Below are positions 18,557-27,161 of a DNA stretch of 64,000 nucleotides, one piece after another. A model generated the notes under the pieces. The model saw only the letters and a list, made by a program, of their open reading frames with translations. It had not been told where the DNA came from and did not search any database. Every line of letters starts with the position of its first letter. Positions within the stretch are counted from its first letter, which is position 1. Source of the DNA: Halomonas beimenensis (GTDB taxonomy: Bacteria; Pseudomonadota; Gammaproteobacteria; Pseudomonadales; Halomonadaceae); contig NZ_CP021435.1 in assembly GCF_002549795.1 (NCBI RefSeq), positions 2,480,001 through 2,544,000 of the forward strand, read 5' to 3'. The translations under genes and the position numbers were made by a program.

Positions 18557-19938
18557 CAGTTATTGTCAATTCTGGTGGATGGCGATCAGGCCGCATTCCT
18601 GTCTGATTGATCGGTTACCTGCTCTCCATCCTGGAACTTGACGTTGCTGACGACCAGCTCCAGCTTCTGGAAGTGCTTGATGCGCCTCCAGCGCTTCTGA
18701 GCGCTCTGAAGCAGCTTGAAAACCATCGCCAGGGTCGTCGCCCGGGAGCCGCAGTTCCGGCTCCGCTTGCTCCGTAGCCTGACCGTGGCGAAGGTCGATT
18801 CGATCGGGTTGGTGGTGCGGATGTGCACCCAGTGCTCTGCCGGGTAGTCGTAGAACGCCAGCAGCTCGTCCCGATCCTTGGCCAGGCATGCCATGGCCTT
18901 GGGGTACTTGGCCTCGAAGCGTTTCAGGGTGCGATCGAAGGCCTGGTGCGCCTGGTCGCGGGTCTCGGCCATCCAGATGTCATGGAGGTCGGCCTTGACC
19001 TTGGGTTGTACCGACTTTGGCAGCTTGTTCAGCACGTTAGCTGTCTTGTGGACCCAGCAGCGCTGATGGTCAGTTTCCGGGTAAATCTTGCTCAGCGCCG
19101 CCCAGAACCCCATGGCACCGTCGCCCACCGCCAGTTTTGGGGTCGTGGTCAGGCCACGTTCTCGCAGGCCCGTCAGCAGGGTCTCCCAACTGGCCGCCGA
19201 CTCGCGGAAGCCGTCCTCGACGGCCACCAGCTCCTTACGACCATGCTCGGTGACACCGATGATGACCAACAGGCACAGGCGGTCATCCATGCGGACGTTG
19301 CTGTGCACACCGTCGGCCCACCAGTAGACGTAGCGCCGGTCGGCCAGGTCTCGCTTCCGCCACTTGGTATGCTCGTCTTCCCACTGCTTCTTGAGTCGTG
19401 ACACCGTGTTGGCCGACAGCCCCTTGGCCTGGTCGCCCAGCAGCGCCGCCAGGGCCTCCTGGTAGTCGCCGGTGGAAATCCCCTTCAGGTAGAGCCAGGG
19501 GATCAGCTCCCCGATGCTGCGGGCTCGCTTCAGGTAGGGCGGCAGCAGGCTGCTGTTGAAGCGAGCGCCACCCCCGCTGCGGTCACGCACCTTGGGCACC
19601 TGCACGCTGACATCCCCGACCCCGGTCTGGACCGTGCGCTCAGGTAGGTAGCCGTTGCGGACCACAGCCTGGCGCCCATCGTCGAGCCGCTGATCGGCAT
19701 ACTGCGCCAGGAAGGTGGTCAACTCGGCCTCGATGGCCTTGGCGATCAGGTCACGGGCACCTTGGCGCAGCAGCTCGTGCAGCGGGTCAGTGGCCTGGGG
19801 TTCTGGTTGTGAAAGAGCTCGGAGGGTAGAATCGGTCATGGCGTATCCATTCCGTGTTGATTGTGATCTGGCGAGATCAATCAACAGGATACGCCACCCT
19901 TCCTACCTCCTCCCATACACCAGAAGTCACCATAGCTC
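18557..19938 (-). mobile_element. IS256-family element, copy 2 (inverted)
   Basis: This element has the same 1,382-bp length and ends as copy 1, in the opposite orientation. It is flanked by its own 9-bp duplication CACGCCGCA (18548-18556 and 19939-19947), which shows an independent insertion, here into IS66 tnpC. Confidence 0.94.
18586..19839 (-). CDS. IS256-family transposase, second copy
   Basis: The 417-residue product is identical to that encoded at 14662-15915, with the same DDE landmarks and the same preferred ATG. The gene appears intact. Confidence 0.95.
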   Translation of the reverse strand: MTDSTLRALSQPEPQATDPLHELLRQGARDLIAKAIEAELTTFLAQYADQRLDDGRQAVVRNGYLPERTVQTGVGDVSVQVPKVRDRSGGGARFNSSLLPPYLKRARSIGELIPWLYLKGISTGDYQEALAALLGDQAKGLSANTVSRLKKQWEDEHTKWRKRDLADRRYVYWWADGVHSNVRMDDRLCLLVIIGVTEHGRKELVAVEDGFRESAASWETLLTGLRERGLTTTPKLAVGDGAMGFWAALSKIYPETDHQRCWVHKTANVLNKLPKSVQPKVKADLHDIWMAETRDQAHQAFDRTLKRFEAKYPKAMACLAKDRDELLAFYDYPAEHWVHIRTTNPIESTFATVRLRSKRSRNCGSRATTLAMVFKLLQSAQKRWRRIKHFQKLELVVSNVKFQDGEQVTDQSDRNAA

Positions 19939-20723
19939 CACGCCGCAGACGCCGACCCATTCGGCGAGGGTGGAGCGCGGAATCGCCACGCCAGCCCGGG
20001 CGAAGATCTGCTCCTGACGATAGAGCGGCAGGTGGTCGGCATACTTGGCGATCAGCACCTGGGCCAACAGGCCGGCGGTGGGAATGCCCTTGTCGATGAT
20101 CTGCGCCGGCATCGGCGCCTGGGTCAGCGTCTCGCACTGGTCGCAGACCCACTTGCCACGGATATGGCGCTCGACGTGGAACACGCCCGGCGTGTAGTCG
20201 AGCTTCTCGCTGATTTCCTCGCCGATCCGCCGCAGCTGACAACCACACGCGCAGAGATCATTCTCCGGATCATGGTGAATCTCGGTGCGCGGGAGTTCGG
20301 GCGGCAAGGGGGCGCGCTTGGGCGCCTTCTTGGGCGTCGGTGTCGCGGAGGCGAGCTTCAGGTCCTCCAGCTCGGTCTCGATGGCGGCGATGTCGGCATC
20401 CACCACCTCGTCCAGCAGGCTGATCTGCAGGACGTTGAGCTGCTCGCTGCGCTTGCCGAAGGCATGGCGCTTGAGCAGCGCCAGTTCGTAGCTCAGCTTC
20501 TGATTGACTTGCTCGGTATGCCGCAGCGTTTTCTGACTCTGCGCCAGTGCCTGTTCCTGCTGCTCGACCTGCGACATCAGGGTTGCCGCCAGGTGACGGA
20601 GTTGATCGGGAGTGAGCTGGGACAGATCGGGCGGCGTTTTCATCCGCCAAGTATGCCAGCCCGCCGGCGACAGCGGGATTAGCGCATCCGCGAATAGCCG
20701 GGCCGCCAAGTCTGTGCCGCTCA

Positions 20724-21059
20724 TCACACGACCGAGATCACCCCGTCGGCACCGAGACGCTGCCAGGGCAGGCCTTGCACCAGCGCCGTCACCTGCTCGG
20801 AACACAGCGCGACGCGATCGCCGTGCCAGTTACCGGCCCAGTGGAACTTGCCCTGGTTCAAACGCCGGGCGCACAGCCAGACGCCCAGGCCATCGTGAAC
20901 CAGCACCTTCATGCGGTTGCCGCGACGGTTGGCAAAGAGATAGGCACAGTGCGGGCGAGCCGCGCCGAACACCTTCACCACCCGAGCCAGCGTCGTATCC
21001 GGGCCGGCGCGCATGTCCAGCGGCTCGGTGGCCAGCCAGATCTCGTCGATACGGATCAT
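20724..21059 (-). CDS. tnpB: IS66 accessory protein TnpB
   Basis: The 111-residue protein shows the IS66 Orf2 hallmarks: DMRAGPDTTLARVV near the start, the AYLFANRRGNRMKVLVHDG block and GVWLCARRLNQGKFHW. It is required for IS66 transposition, although its biochemical role is unclear. Its start overlaps the tnpA stop (ATGA), and tnpC begins 80 bp downstream. It appears intact. Confidence 0.93.
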   Translation of the reverse strand: MIRIDEIWLATEPLDMRAGPDTTLARVVKVFGAARPHCAYLFANRRGNRMKVLVHDGLGVWLCARRLNQGKFHWAGNWHGDRVALCSEQVTALVQGLPWQRLGADGVISVV

Positions 21060-21424
21060 CCCAGCAGCCCTTTCATCCACTGCGCGCACTGGGCCGCCTC
21101 GGCGACCGGCCAACGCACGGTGATCGTGCCATGCGCCGAGGGCACCTCGATCCGGATTGCCGCGGCGGAAGTGGGAGGCGTAGGGGAATCAGCCGTTGCT
21201 GCCGGGGCCGGAAGTGGCACGAACTCCGGCACGGTCGGCAGTTGGCTCTGGCGTTTGGCCTTGCGAATCCAGGTCTGGACGAGGTTGGTGTTGAGCCCGT
21301 GCTGCAGGGCGATCTGGGCAATCGAGGCGTCGCCCTGTAGGCAGGCCGCGACGATCTTGGCCTTGAACGACGGGGTATAGCGACGGCGACGACGGACCTC
21401 GCGTTCGGTGCTTGGGGATGTCAT
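21056..21424 (-). CDS. tnpA: IS66 protein TnpA (helix-turn-helix)
   Basis: The 122-residue protein begins MTSPSTEREVRRRRRYTPSF. It has a transposase-8 type helix-turn-helix (about residues 16-65, including IAQIALQHGLNTNLVQTWIR), followed by a Pro/Ala-rich linker and a short C-terminal strand region. It is the first gene of the IS66 operon and is coupled to tnpB. Confidence 0.9.
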   Translation of the reverse strand: MTSPSTEREVRRRRRYTPSFKAKIVAACLQGDASIAQIALQHGLNTNLVQTWIRKAKRQSQLPTVPEFVPLPAPAATADSPTPPTSAAAIRIEVPSAHGTITVRWPVAEAAQCAQWMKGLLG

Positions 21425-21819
21425 GAATAGGTGCCCATCTATTGTTACGTGGGCACCTACTGTCACCGGCCAAGGCCCTTCGCAGAAGGTGTGTTCAGCG
21501 ACCGGTTACATTCCACCAGGGGCCTCGCCCGTTCCCCGCTGATTTCCGGGCACGTTGCGCATCCAGGCCCAGCGCCAGGAGTTTCCGGCGCCGAGCTCTC
21601 GGGCGTTTCCACTGTCGCCAGCTCACACAGCGCAGTCGACGGCGTATCCAGCCATCCAGCGCTTCCAGCGGGTGGAGTTATCCCGATTCCGTGGAAGTAA
21701 ATACCGCGCGAAGGCGTCGCGCTCTAGGGAGTTTGCACCTGAGCCGGCTGCCCCTCACGAACCGACCGTTTGGCAAGAGGGTCATTCACCTGAACCGGCA
21801 ACGTGAAGTGGCAGCTAAT

Positions 21820-21948
21820 TCAGACGAGCCCACGGTGTTGGCGACGCGCCTCGCGACGATCGCGCAGTACGGCGCGGCAGATCAGCAGCAGCACGCCCAG
21901 GGTCAGGGCCGGCCAGATCAGTACATAGAAGGCGAAGAGTGTGGTCAT
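21820..21948 (-). CDS. 42-residue membrane protein, putative symporter small subunit
   Basis: A short frame encodes MTTLFAFYVLIWPALTLGVL, continuing as one hydrophobic helix, then a strongly basic tail (RAVLRDRREARRQHRG). It starts 58 bp downstream of the stop of the sodium:solute symporter on the same strand. Small one-helix proteins annotated as transporter small subunits occur next to this type of symporter in halomonads and pseudomonads (family knowledge, not checked). The ribosome site GGAGATCG lies shortly before the ATG. Confidence 0.65.
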   Translation of the reverse strand: MTTLFAFYVLIWPALTLGVLLLICRAVLRDRREARRQHRGLV

Positions 21949-22005
21949 GGTCGATCTCCGATGGGGGACGCCGGCGCACCGGCGCCACGTTGACAGGGGA
22001 ATGGC

Positions 22006-23709
22006 TCAGCGCTGCGCTGCGAGAGATGCCGTGGCTGGATCACCGGCCGACTCGGTCGGTTCCGCGTCGGTGAGGTGATCGTCATAGTCACCGACCCGCT
22101 CGCGAATGCTGTCGAAGTCGAAGCGCTCCTGGCGACTGGCGAGGCTCATCACCACGCACACCAGGGTGCTGGTCCCGTAGGCGGTGAGGGACGCCAGCAG
22201 CACGGTGTAGTCGCGCAGGAAGTCCGTGGCGAAGGCCAGCATCGCCACGAACGCCAGCATACCGGCGATGAAGCCGGCCACCCGGCCGAGGAAGCCGAAC
22301 ACCATCAGCCCGATGATGATCCCCCCGCCGATGCTCGCCAGAGCCTCGAAGCCCAGGCCGATGAGGCCGGTCAGCGGCAGCCACTCGAAACGCGCCACGC
22401 AGAACGTCAGCATGGCGACGAGCACCGAGGTGGTGAAGGCGGCGTTGGTGACTCGGCTCCAGAAGCAGCTGGCGATCACCGGGAAGACGATGGCCCCCCA
22501 TAGCGCGCCGACGAATACCAGCATCACCAGGATGTCCAGGGAAAAGCTGGCGAAGACGATGCCGACCGCGGTGGCGATGATCATGGTCAACCGGCCGACC
22601 AGCAGCATGCGCTGGGGATCGGCCCTGCCTCGGGCGATGTTCTTGCCATAGACGTCGGCCATCATGATCGCCGACAGCGCCGAGAGATCGGAGTCGGCGG
22701 TGGAAGACAGCGAGCCGATCACCAGGATGAAGAACAGCGCGATGAACAGCGGCGGCAGATAGCCCGACACCATCTGCGGGATCAGGTTGTTCATGTCGCC
22801 GTTCAGCGGCTCGATGCCCAGCGTCAGAGCCATCAGCCCGATCATGCCCAGGCCGATGACGATGGCGCCGTAGCCCACCGTGGCAGTGAGAAACGTCGGC
22901 TTGATGTGATCCTCGTTGACCGCGAAGAGGCGCTGGGAAATGGTCTGGTTGCCGATGGCATAGGCCAGCACGGCGACGAAGAAGGGCGCGCCCTGGTTGA
23001 GGATCGCATCGACGGAGAAGAAATCGGCCTGCTCCGCGGTCAGGTTGTCGAGCCCGGCGACCAGCTCAGTCGGGCCGCCCATGGCGAAGAAGACCGCGGG
23101 AATGATCACCACGGCGATGGCCATCAGCGCCACCAGCTGGGCGAAGTCGGTCAATACCGAGGCGCGGAAGCCCGACCACAGGGTGTAGAGCAGCACGCCG
23201 ACCCCGGCGATGATCACCCCGGCCTGGAAGGAGAGCGGCGAGAGCACCGAGACCAGGGCGCCGGCCGCGGTAAAGTTGACCATCAGGCTGATGATGCTGC
23301 CGAGCACGTTGGAGATGGCCAGGATCAGCTGGCTGGAGGAACCGTGGCGGGCGTGGATCAGCTCGCCCAGGGTGTGGGCATTGGGGGCCAGCTGGCGAAA
23401 GCGCCGCCCGAACGGATAGATGAACAGGATCATCAGCGCGCCCCACAGCCCGTAGTGGATCGGGCCCGAGACACCGTAGGTGTAACCGGAGGTGGCGGCG
23501 GCGTAGAAGGAGGCGGCCCAGATCCAGGTGGCGGTCATGCTGGCCGCGCCGATGCCGAAACCGACGCGATGGTTGGAGACCATGAAGGCATCGGCATCCT
23601 CCTTCTTCTTGCGAATGCCGAGCGTCAGCAGGTAGGTGCCGCCATAGAAGGCGAGCATCAGCAGGATGACGGTCAGGGTCGAGAATTGATGGAGTGATGC
23701 GTTGTTCAA
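22006..23709 (-). CDS. Sodium:solute symporter (SSS family)
   Basis: Starting at the TTG at 23709, the protein has 567 residues with about thirteen hydrophobic helices. Family motifs include TATWIWAASFYAAATSGYTYG near helix 2 and GSLSSTADSDLSALSAIMMADVYGKN in the region that forms the second sodium site. It takes up an organic solute with Na+ across the inner membrane; the solute is not evident. The TTG start is chosen because GAGG lies eight bases before it. The frame extends upstream to a GTG or ATG, but those extra 36 residues do not look like a membrane protein start. Confidence 0.85.
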   Translation of the reverse strand: MNNASLHQFSTLTVILLMLAFYGGTYLLTLGIRKKKEDADAFMVSNHRVGFGIGAASMTATWIWAASFYAAATSGYTYGVSGPIHYGLWGALMILFIYPFGRRFRQLAPNAHTLGELIHARHGSSSQLILAISNVLGSIISLMVNFTAAGALVSVLSPLSFQAGVIIAGVGVLLYTLWSGFRASVLTDFAQLVALMAIAVVIIPAVFFAMGGPTELVAGLDNLTAEQADFFSVDAILNQGAPFFVAVLAYAIGNQTISQRLFAVNEDHIKPTFLTATVGYGAIVIGLGMIGLMALTLGIEPLNGDMNNLIPQMVSGYLPPLFIALFFILVIGSLSSTADSDLSALSAIMMADVYGKNIARGRADPQRMLLVGRLTMIIATAVGIVFASFSLDILVMLVFVGALWGAIVFPVIASCFWSRVTNAAFTTSVLVAMLTFCVARFEWLPLTGLIGLGFEALASIGGGIIIGLMVFGFLGRVAGFIAGMLAFVAMLAFATDFLRDYTVLLASLTAYGTSTLVCVVMSLASRQERFDFDSIRERVGDYDDHLTDAEPTESAGDPATASLAAQR

Positions 23710-24402
23710 GGGCAATCCCTCGGTGGGTGGAAGGGACGCTTTCCACACACACGCCAGCCCTGCCGGCGTGTGTAGGTCGCGATGAAATGCTGCCGCGACG
23801 ACACGGAGAACACGCACGAGGAGGCCATGCCGGGCGGCTGGAAAACCCGACCCCGGAGCGATGGGAAGCGCGTTGTCGCCGTCGTGACGGCAATGGCGGG
23901 AAACGTCGTGGGGTCGACGTCAGCCCTGGCAGGGGGGAAGCGGTGGCGGGCGGCGTGGCATGCAGCGGCCCTGATCGGTGTAATGGGGCGACATGAGTTT
24001 CCTCTCTATCGATGACATCAGCAAAGCACATGCGAACTGGCTGATGAGCGTCATCGGGGTAGCGAAACCAGCGTATCCCGTTGCGGGATGAAGGCGGGCC
24101 TGAATGGCATGAGCCAATGACCCGGGCGACGTACCCTAATGCTTTGCCGGCAAGATGTCCAACTGGAGGCAAACGCGCCGCCTTCTGCATCGAGCCAGGA
24201 CACATCACCCTGAAACGATGAGCCGATGCCGACGAGCCACGGCCACCGTGGTGTTACCCCTGAAGATATCTGTGACCACCGAGTCTGGCAGCGGGAGCTC
24301 CATGACTTGATGCGTCTGTCGTGACGCACCCGGTTCTCCAGTTGGCCGGGGGATAGCCTATACGGCTCAGAAGCGCTTCGCTTCACGGCCCGGGAAACCT
24401 GA
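23710..24402. other. Long intergenic region without recognisable gene
   Basis: About 690 bp separates the symporter start from the end of the LysR gene. It must contain the symporter promoter. Open frames on both strands lack recognisable protein features or ribosome sites. I see no RNA gene or mobile-element end in it. Confidence 0.4.
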
Positions 24403-25293
24403 TCACCCCAATACCTCGTCGACCAGGCCAATCAGGTTGTGGAGTGCCGGCGCATCACTCGCCGAGCGCCAGGCCATCCAGAGCGGCATATCACAGGTAT
24501 CGAGCTCCGGCAGGTGCATGAACCGGATACCGGGCATGGGGTGAGCGCTGCTGGCCGCGGGCACGATGGCGATCCCCAGTCCTGCCGCCACCATGCTCAG
24601 GATGGTGATGTTATCCGCTCCGTATTGGACGACACGGGGTGAGAAATCCAGACGCTCGAAGTGAGCCAGCATCCGGTCGTAGTAGACCGGTGAGGCACTG
24701 CGGAACCCCCAGACGAAATCGGCATCCTCCAGCTCCTCCAGGCTCGACGGTGGCCTGCATGCCCAGGGCGAGCTTTCCGGCACCGCCAGGATCAGGTGGT
24801 CATTCTGCAGCAGACGCGTTGCCAATCCTGGAGAATCGGGACCATCGAGATAGAGGATGCCGGCATCCAGCGTGCCTTCCCTGAGCCGGTCCAGCTGGGG
24901 GCCCGACAGTAGCGGAAAGACCTCGAAGGCGACCCCGGGGTAACGGGTCCGGTAGCTCCCCATCAACTGGGCCACTTCGGGCACCCAGAGATGGGTCACG
25001 GTGATGCCGAGGCTCAGCTTGCCACTCAGGCCGCTGCCCAGCGCCGTCAGGCGCGCCTTGAGTTGCACCCGTTCATCAAGCAGAGAGAGGGCCTCGTCAT
25101 AGAGGGCGCGACCCGCCACCGTGAGCCTGACGCCTCGGGCGTGGCGCTCGAAGAGTCGCGTGCCCACGTCGTCTTCCAGCAGCCGCATCTGCCGCGTGAG
25201 CGCCGGCTGGGCGACGTGTACACGCCGGCTGGCCGCGGAAATGGAGCCGGTCTCCACCACCGCCACGAAGTACTCAAGCTGTCGAAATTCCAT
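24403..25293 (-). CDS. LysR-family transcriptional regulator
   Basis: This 296-residue protein has the N-terminal winged helix-turn-helix (residues 1-60, with ISAASRRVHVAQPALTRQMR) and a periplasmic-binding-protein-like effector domain (about residues 90-290). It is divergent from the DUF3311-symporter-amidohydrolase operon, the usual arrangement for a LysR activator and its target. The inducer is probably the imported and hydrolysed amide, which is inference. The target operator should lie in 25294-25474. Confidence 0.92.
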   Translation of the reverse strand: MEFRQLEYFVAVVETGSISAASRRVHVAQPALTRQMRLLEDDVGTRLFERHARGVRLTVAGRALYDEALSLLDERVQLKARLTALGSGLSGKLSLGITVTHLWVPEVAQLMGSYRTRYPGVAFEVFPLLSGPQLDRLREGTLDAGILYLDGPDSPGLATRLLQNDHLILAVPESSPWACRPPSSLEELEDADFVWGFRSASPVYYDRMLAHFERLDFSPRVVQYGADNITILSMVAAGLGIAIVPAASSAHPMPGIRFMHLPELDTCDMPLWMAWRSASDAPALHNLIGLVDEVLG

Positions 25294-25474
25294 CAGGGCA
25301 CCGATACCGCCGCAGGCTACGAGGACGCCCAGTATCGACGATGGAGTAGCGCATTACCATGCCGAAAAGGCATGGGTGCCATCCAAAACCTATATTTTCG
25401 GTATCAATTGACCTGCCCCATAGTGAGGTGACAACCCATAACAAGACTCGCCCTGGGCGAGCTGGACGACTCCC

Positions 25475-25687
25475 ATGAGCAAGACTTACCACCTCCTCAC
25501 GGGGCTGCATTTCCTGGTATGCACCCTGGCCATGATCTGGCCCGGCGCCCTGATCGCCAACCGCCTCGAGCCCACCGTGCTGGGCCTGCCCTTCCTGTTC
25601 TTCTGGTACGCCCTTTGGATGCTGGTGCTCTTCGCCGGCATGTGGGTCGCCTTCGTCGTCCGTCACGGAGGTAACCGCCATGAGTGA
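25475..25687 (+). CDS. DUF3311-type small membrane protein
   Basis: This 70-residue protein has two hydrophobic helices (about residues 8-27 and 36-62) and ends in a basic, His-containing tail. It overlaps the following symporter by eight bases, so the two are translationally coupled. Proteins of this size and position are regular partners of SSS-family transporters; no activity of their own is known to me. Confidence 0.8.
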   Translation: MSKTYHLLTGLHFLVCTLAMIWPGALIANRLEPTVLGLPFLFFWYALWMLVLFAGMWVAFVVRHGGNRHE

Positions 25688-27143
25688 TTCCGTGATTATC
25701 GTCGGCATTACGCTGGTCTACCTGGCAATGGTGCTGGTGGTGGGCCTGCGCGCTCGTGGCCAGTCGAGCTCCAGCCTGGAAGGCTATGTGGCCGGCGGCC
25801 GCCACGTGGGCGTGGTGATCCTGTTCTTCATCCTCGGCGCCGAGATCTTCTCCGCCTTCGCCTTCCTCGGCACCCCCGGATGGGCCTATAAGCACGGCGC
25901 GCCAGCCTTCTATATCCTCGCCTACCTGTCGCTGGTGCCGATCACCATCTGGGCCCTGGGCCCGCGGGTGGCGAAGCTGGGCCGCGAGCGGGGCTACCTG
26001 ACCCAGGGCGACATGATCGCCGATCACTACCGGAGCAAACCGCTCGGCATTCTGGCCGGCCTCATCGGCGTAGTGGCCCTGGTGCCCTACCTGACCATAC
26101 AGATCGCCGGTGCCGGCCTGCTGTTCCAGGCCGCGACCGACGGCATGGTGCCCTTCTGGCTGGGCGGCCTGCTGGCCTTCGTGGTGGTGGCCGCCTATGT
26201 GTTCTGCAGCGGCCTGAGCGGCATCGGCTGGACCAACCTGGTGCAGGGCGTGATGATGATCGCCATCGCCTGGTTCCTGGGGCTCGCCATCTCCGAACGC
26301 CTCTATGGCGGCGTGGGCGAGATGTTCGCCCAGCTTCAGCAGCAGGCACCGGAGTATCTGACCATGCCCGGGGCGACCGGCATGGGCTGGGGCTACTTCA
26401 GCACCGCGGTGCTGGTCAGTGCCTTCGGCGGCGCCATGTGGCCCCACCTGTTCATGAAGTTCTACTCCGCGGACAGCGGCAAGACCCTGCGCAAGGTCAG
26501 CGTCTTCTACCCCCTCTACGCCTACCTGCTGGTGCCGCTGCTGTTCATCGGCTTCGCCGGCATCCTGGCCTTCGCCGACTCGCCCCTGGCGCGTGCCGAC
26601 ACCGTGCTGCTGAAGATGGTGATGGACGTGGCCAACTTCTCGCCCTGGGTGATCGGCCTGATGCTCTCCGGCGCCCTGGCGGCGGCCATGTCCACCGGGG
26701 CCAACCTGGCGCATACCGCGGCCATCGTGCTGGTGCGCGACGTCATGGGCCCCACCGTGATGAAGAACGCCAGCGAGAAGACAACGGTGAACGTGACACG
26801 CTGGAGCGTGCTGGGGCTGTCGCTGGCGGCGTATCTGATCGCGCTGCTCAACCCCGGCTCCCTGGTGATGATCCTGCTCACCGCCTACGGGGTGATCATT
26901 CAGCTGTTCCCGATGGTGATCGGTGCGCTGTTCATGCCTCAGCTGCGCCGCGCCAGCGTGATGGCGGGGGCGCTGATCGGCAGCCTGACCTTCCTGCTGA
27001 TGGAGTTCGTGTGGAGCTCACCGCTGGGCTGGCACGCCGGCGTCTGGGCCATGCTGCTCAACGTGGTGGCGGTCGCCGTCTGGCAGCGCCTGAGCCATGC
27101 CTCGCACAACGACCATCGCGTGCCCGACACCTCGAGCCACTGA
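25680..27143 (+). CDS. Sodium:solute symporter (SSS family)
   Basis: The 487-residue protein has about thirteen membrane helices. It carries the family pattern EGYVAGGRHVGVVILFF in the first helices and LMLSGALAAAMSTGANLAHTAAI near helix 9. GGAGG lies just before the ATG. Being between DUF3311 and an M20 amidohydrolase, it likely imports the N-acyl or amide substrate that the enzyme hydrolyses. Confidence 0.92.
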   Translation: MSDSVIIVGITLVYLAMVLVVGLRARGQSSSSLEGYVAGGRHVGVVILFFILGAEIFSAFAFLGTPGWAYKHGAPAFYILAYLSLVPITIWALGPRVAKLGRERGYLTQGDMIADHYRSKPLGILAGLIGVVALVPYLTIQIAGAGLLFQAATDGMVPFWLGGLLAFVVVAAYVFCSGLSGIGWTNLVQGVMMIAIAWFLGLAISERLYGGVGEMFAQLQQQAPEYLTMPGATGMGWGYFSTAVLVSAFGGAMWPHLFMKFYSADSGKTLRKVSVFYPLYAYLLVPLLFIGFAGILAFADSPLARADTVLLKMVMDVANFSPWVIGLMLSGALAAAMSTGANLAHTAAIVLVRDVMGPTVMKNASEKTTVNVTRWSVLGLSLAAYLIALLNPGSLVMILLTAYGVIIQLFPMVIGALFMPQLRRASVMAGALIGSLTFLLMEFVWSSPLGWHAGVWAMLLNVVAVAVWQRLSHASHNDHRVPDTSSH

Positions 27144-27161
27144 ACCGCCATGGAGACCACG

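Larger units (their letters stand above)
17702..20643 (-). pseudogene. tnpC: IS66 transposase TnpC, split by IS256 copy 2
   Basis: The first 235 codons (20643 down to 19939) carry a coiled coil (about residues 15-50) and a zinc-binding segment with CACGC and CDQCE. The remaining 282 codons (18547 down to 17702) carry the catalytic core with HADETPVPML, CDDYSGYKQ, CMAHARRKFVD and NRVENLIRPW. Deleting the IS256 copy and one 9-bp duplication (CACGCCGCA) joins them in frame into a 516-residue protein, the normal TnpC length. There is no other lesion, so loss of function is recent. Confidence 0.92.
17670..21509 (-). mobile_element. IS66-family element interrupted by IS256 copy 2
   Basis: The element is flanked by the 8-bp duplication ATTCCACC (17662-17669 and 21510-21517), the usual IS66 size. 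Its ends begin GTAAGCG (left) and GTAACCG (complement of right). Without the inner IS256 and its 9-bp duplication it is about 2.45 kb and carries tnpA, tnpB and tnpC in order on the minus strand. It sits inside the maturase part of a group II intron fragment. Confidence 0.9.
17484..21690 (-). pseudogene. Group II intron 3' fragment with maturase C-terminus, split by an IS66 element
   Basis: Read on the minus strand, 21690-21510 encodes LDGWIRRRLRCVSWRQWKRP through GNGRGPWWN, the maturase (X) domain typical of bacterial group II intron proteins. The frame resumes at 17669 with AGASHMNQALPRKWFGQLGL and stops at 17557. A domain V-like hairpin (about 17524-17558: paired arms around CCGCCGTA/TACGGTGG with a 2-nt bulge) and a domain VI-like GC stem follow, ending near CCTACCCGAT (17484). 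Upstream of about 21690 the frame is closed by TAA and no reverse-transcriptase motifs are seen, so the intron lacks its 5' part. Removing the IS66 insertion and one ATTCCACC copy restores the frame exactly. Confidence 0.8.

Noticed and set aside
14563..19938. Composite transposon formed by the two IS256 copies
   Set aside because: Each copy has its own different 9-bp target duplication, so they inserted one by one; the outer ends do not share a duplication.
24051..24431. 126-codon minus-strand frame between the symporter and LysR genes
   Set aside because: Trp/Arg/Ser-rich translation with no ribosome site or motifs; it overlaps the end of the LysR gene.
25497..26714. 405-codon antisense frame opposite the second symporter
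   Set aside because: Gln/His/Gly/Ala-rich translation without motifs, exactly opposite a membrane protein gene.
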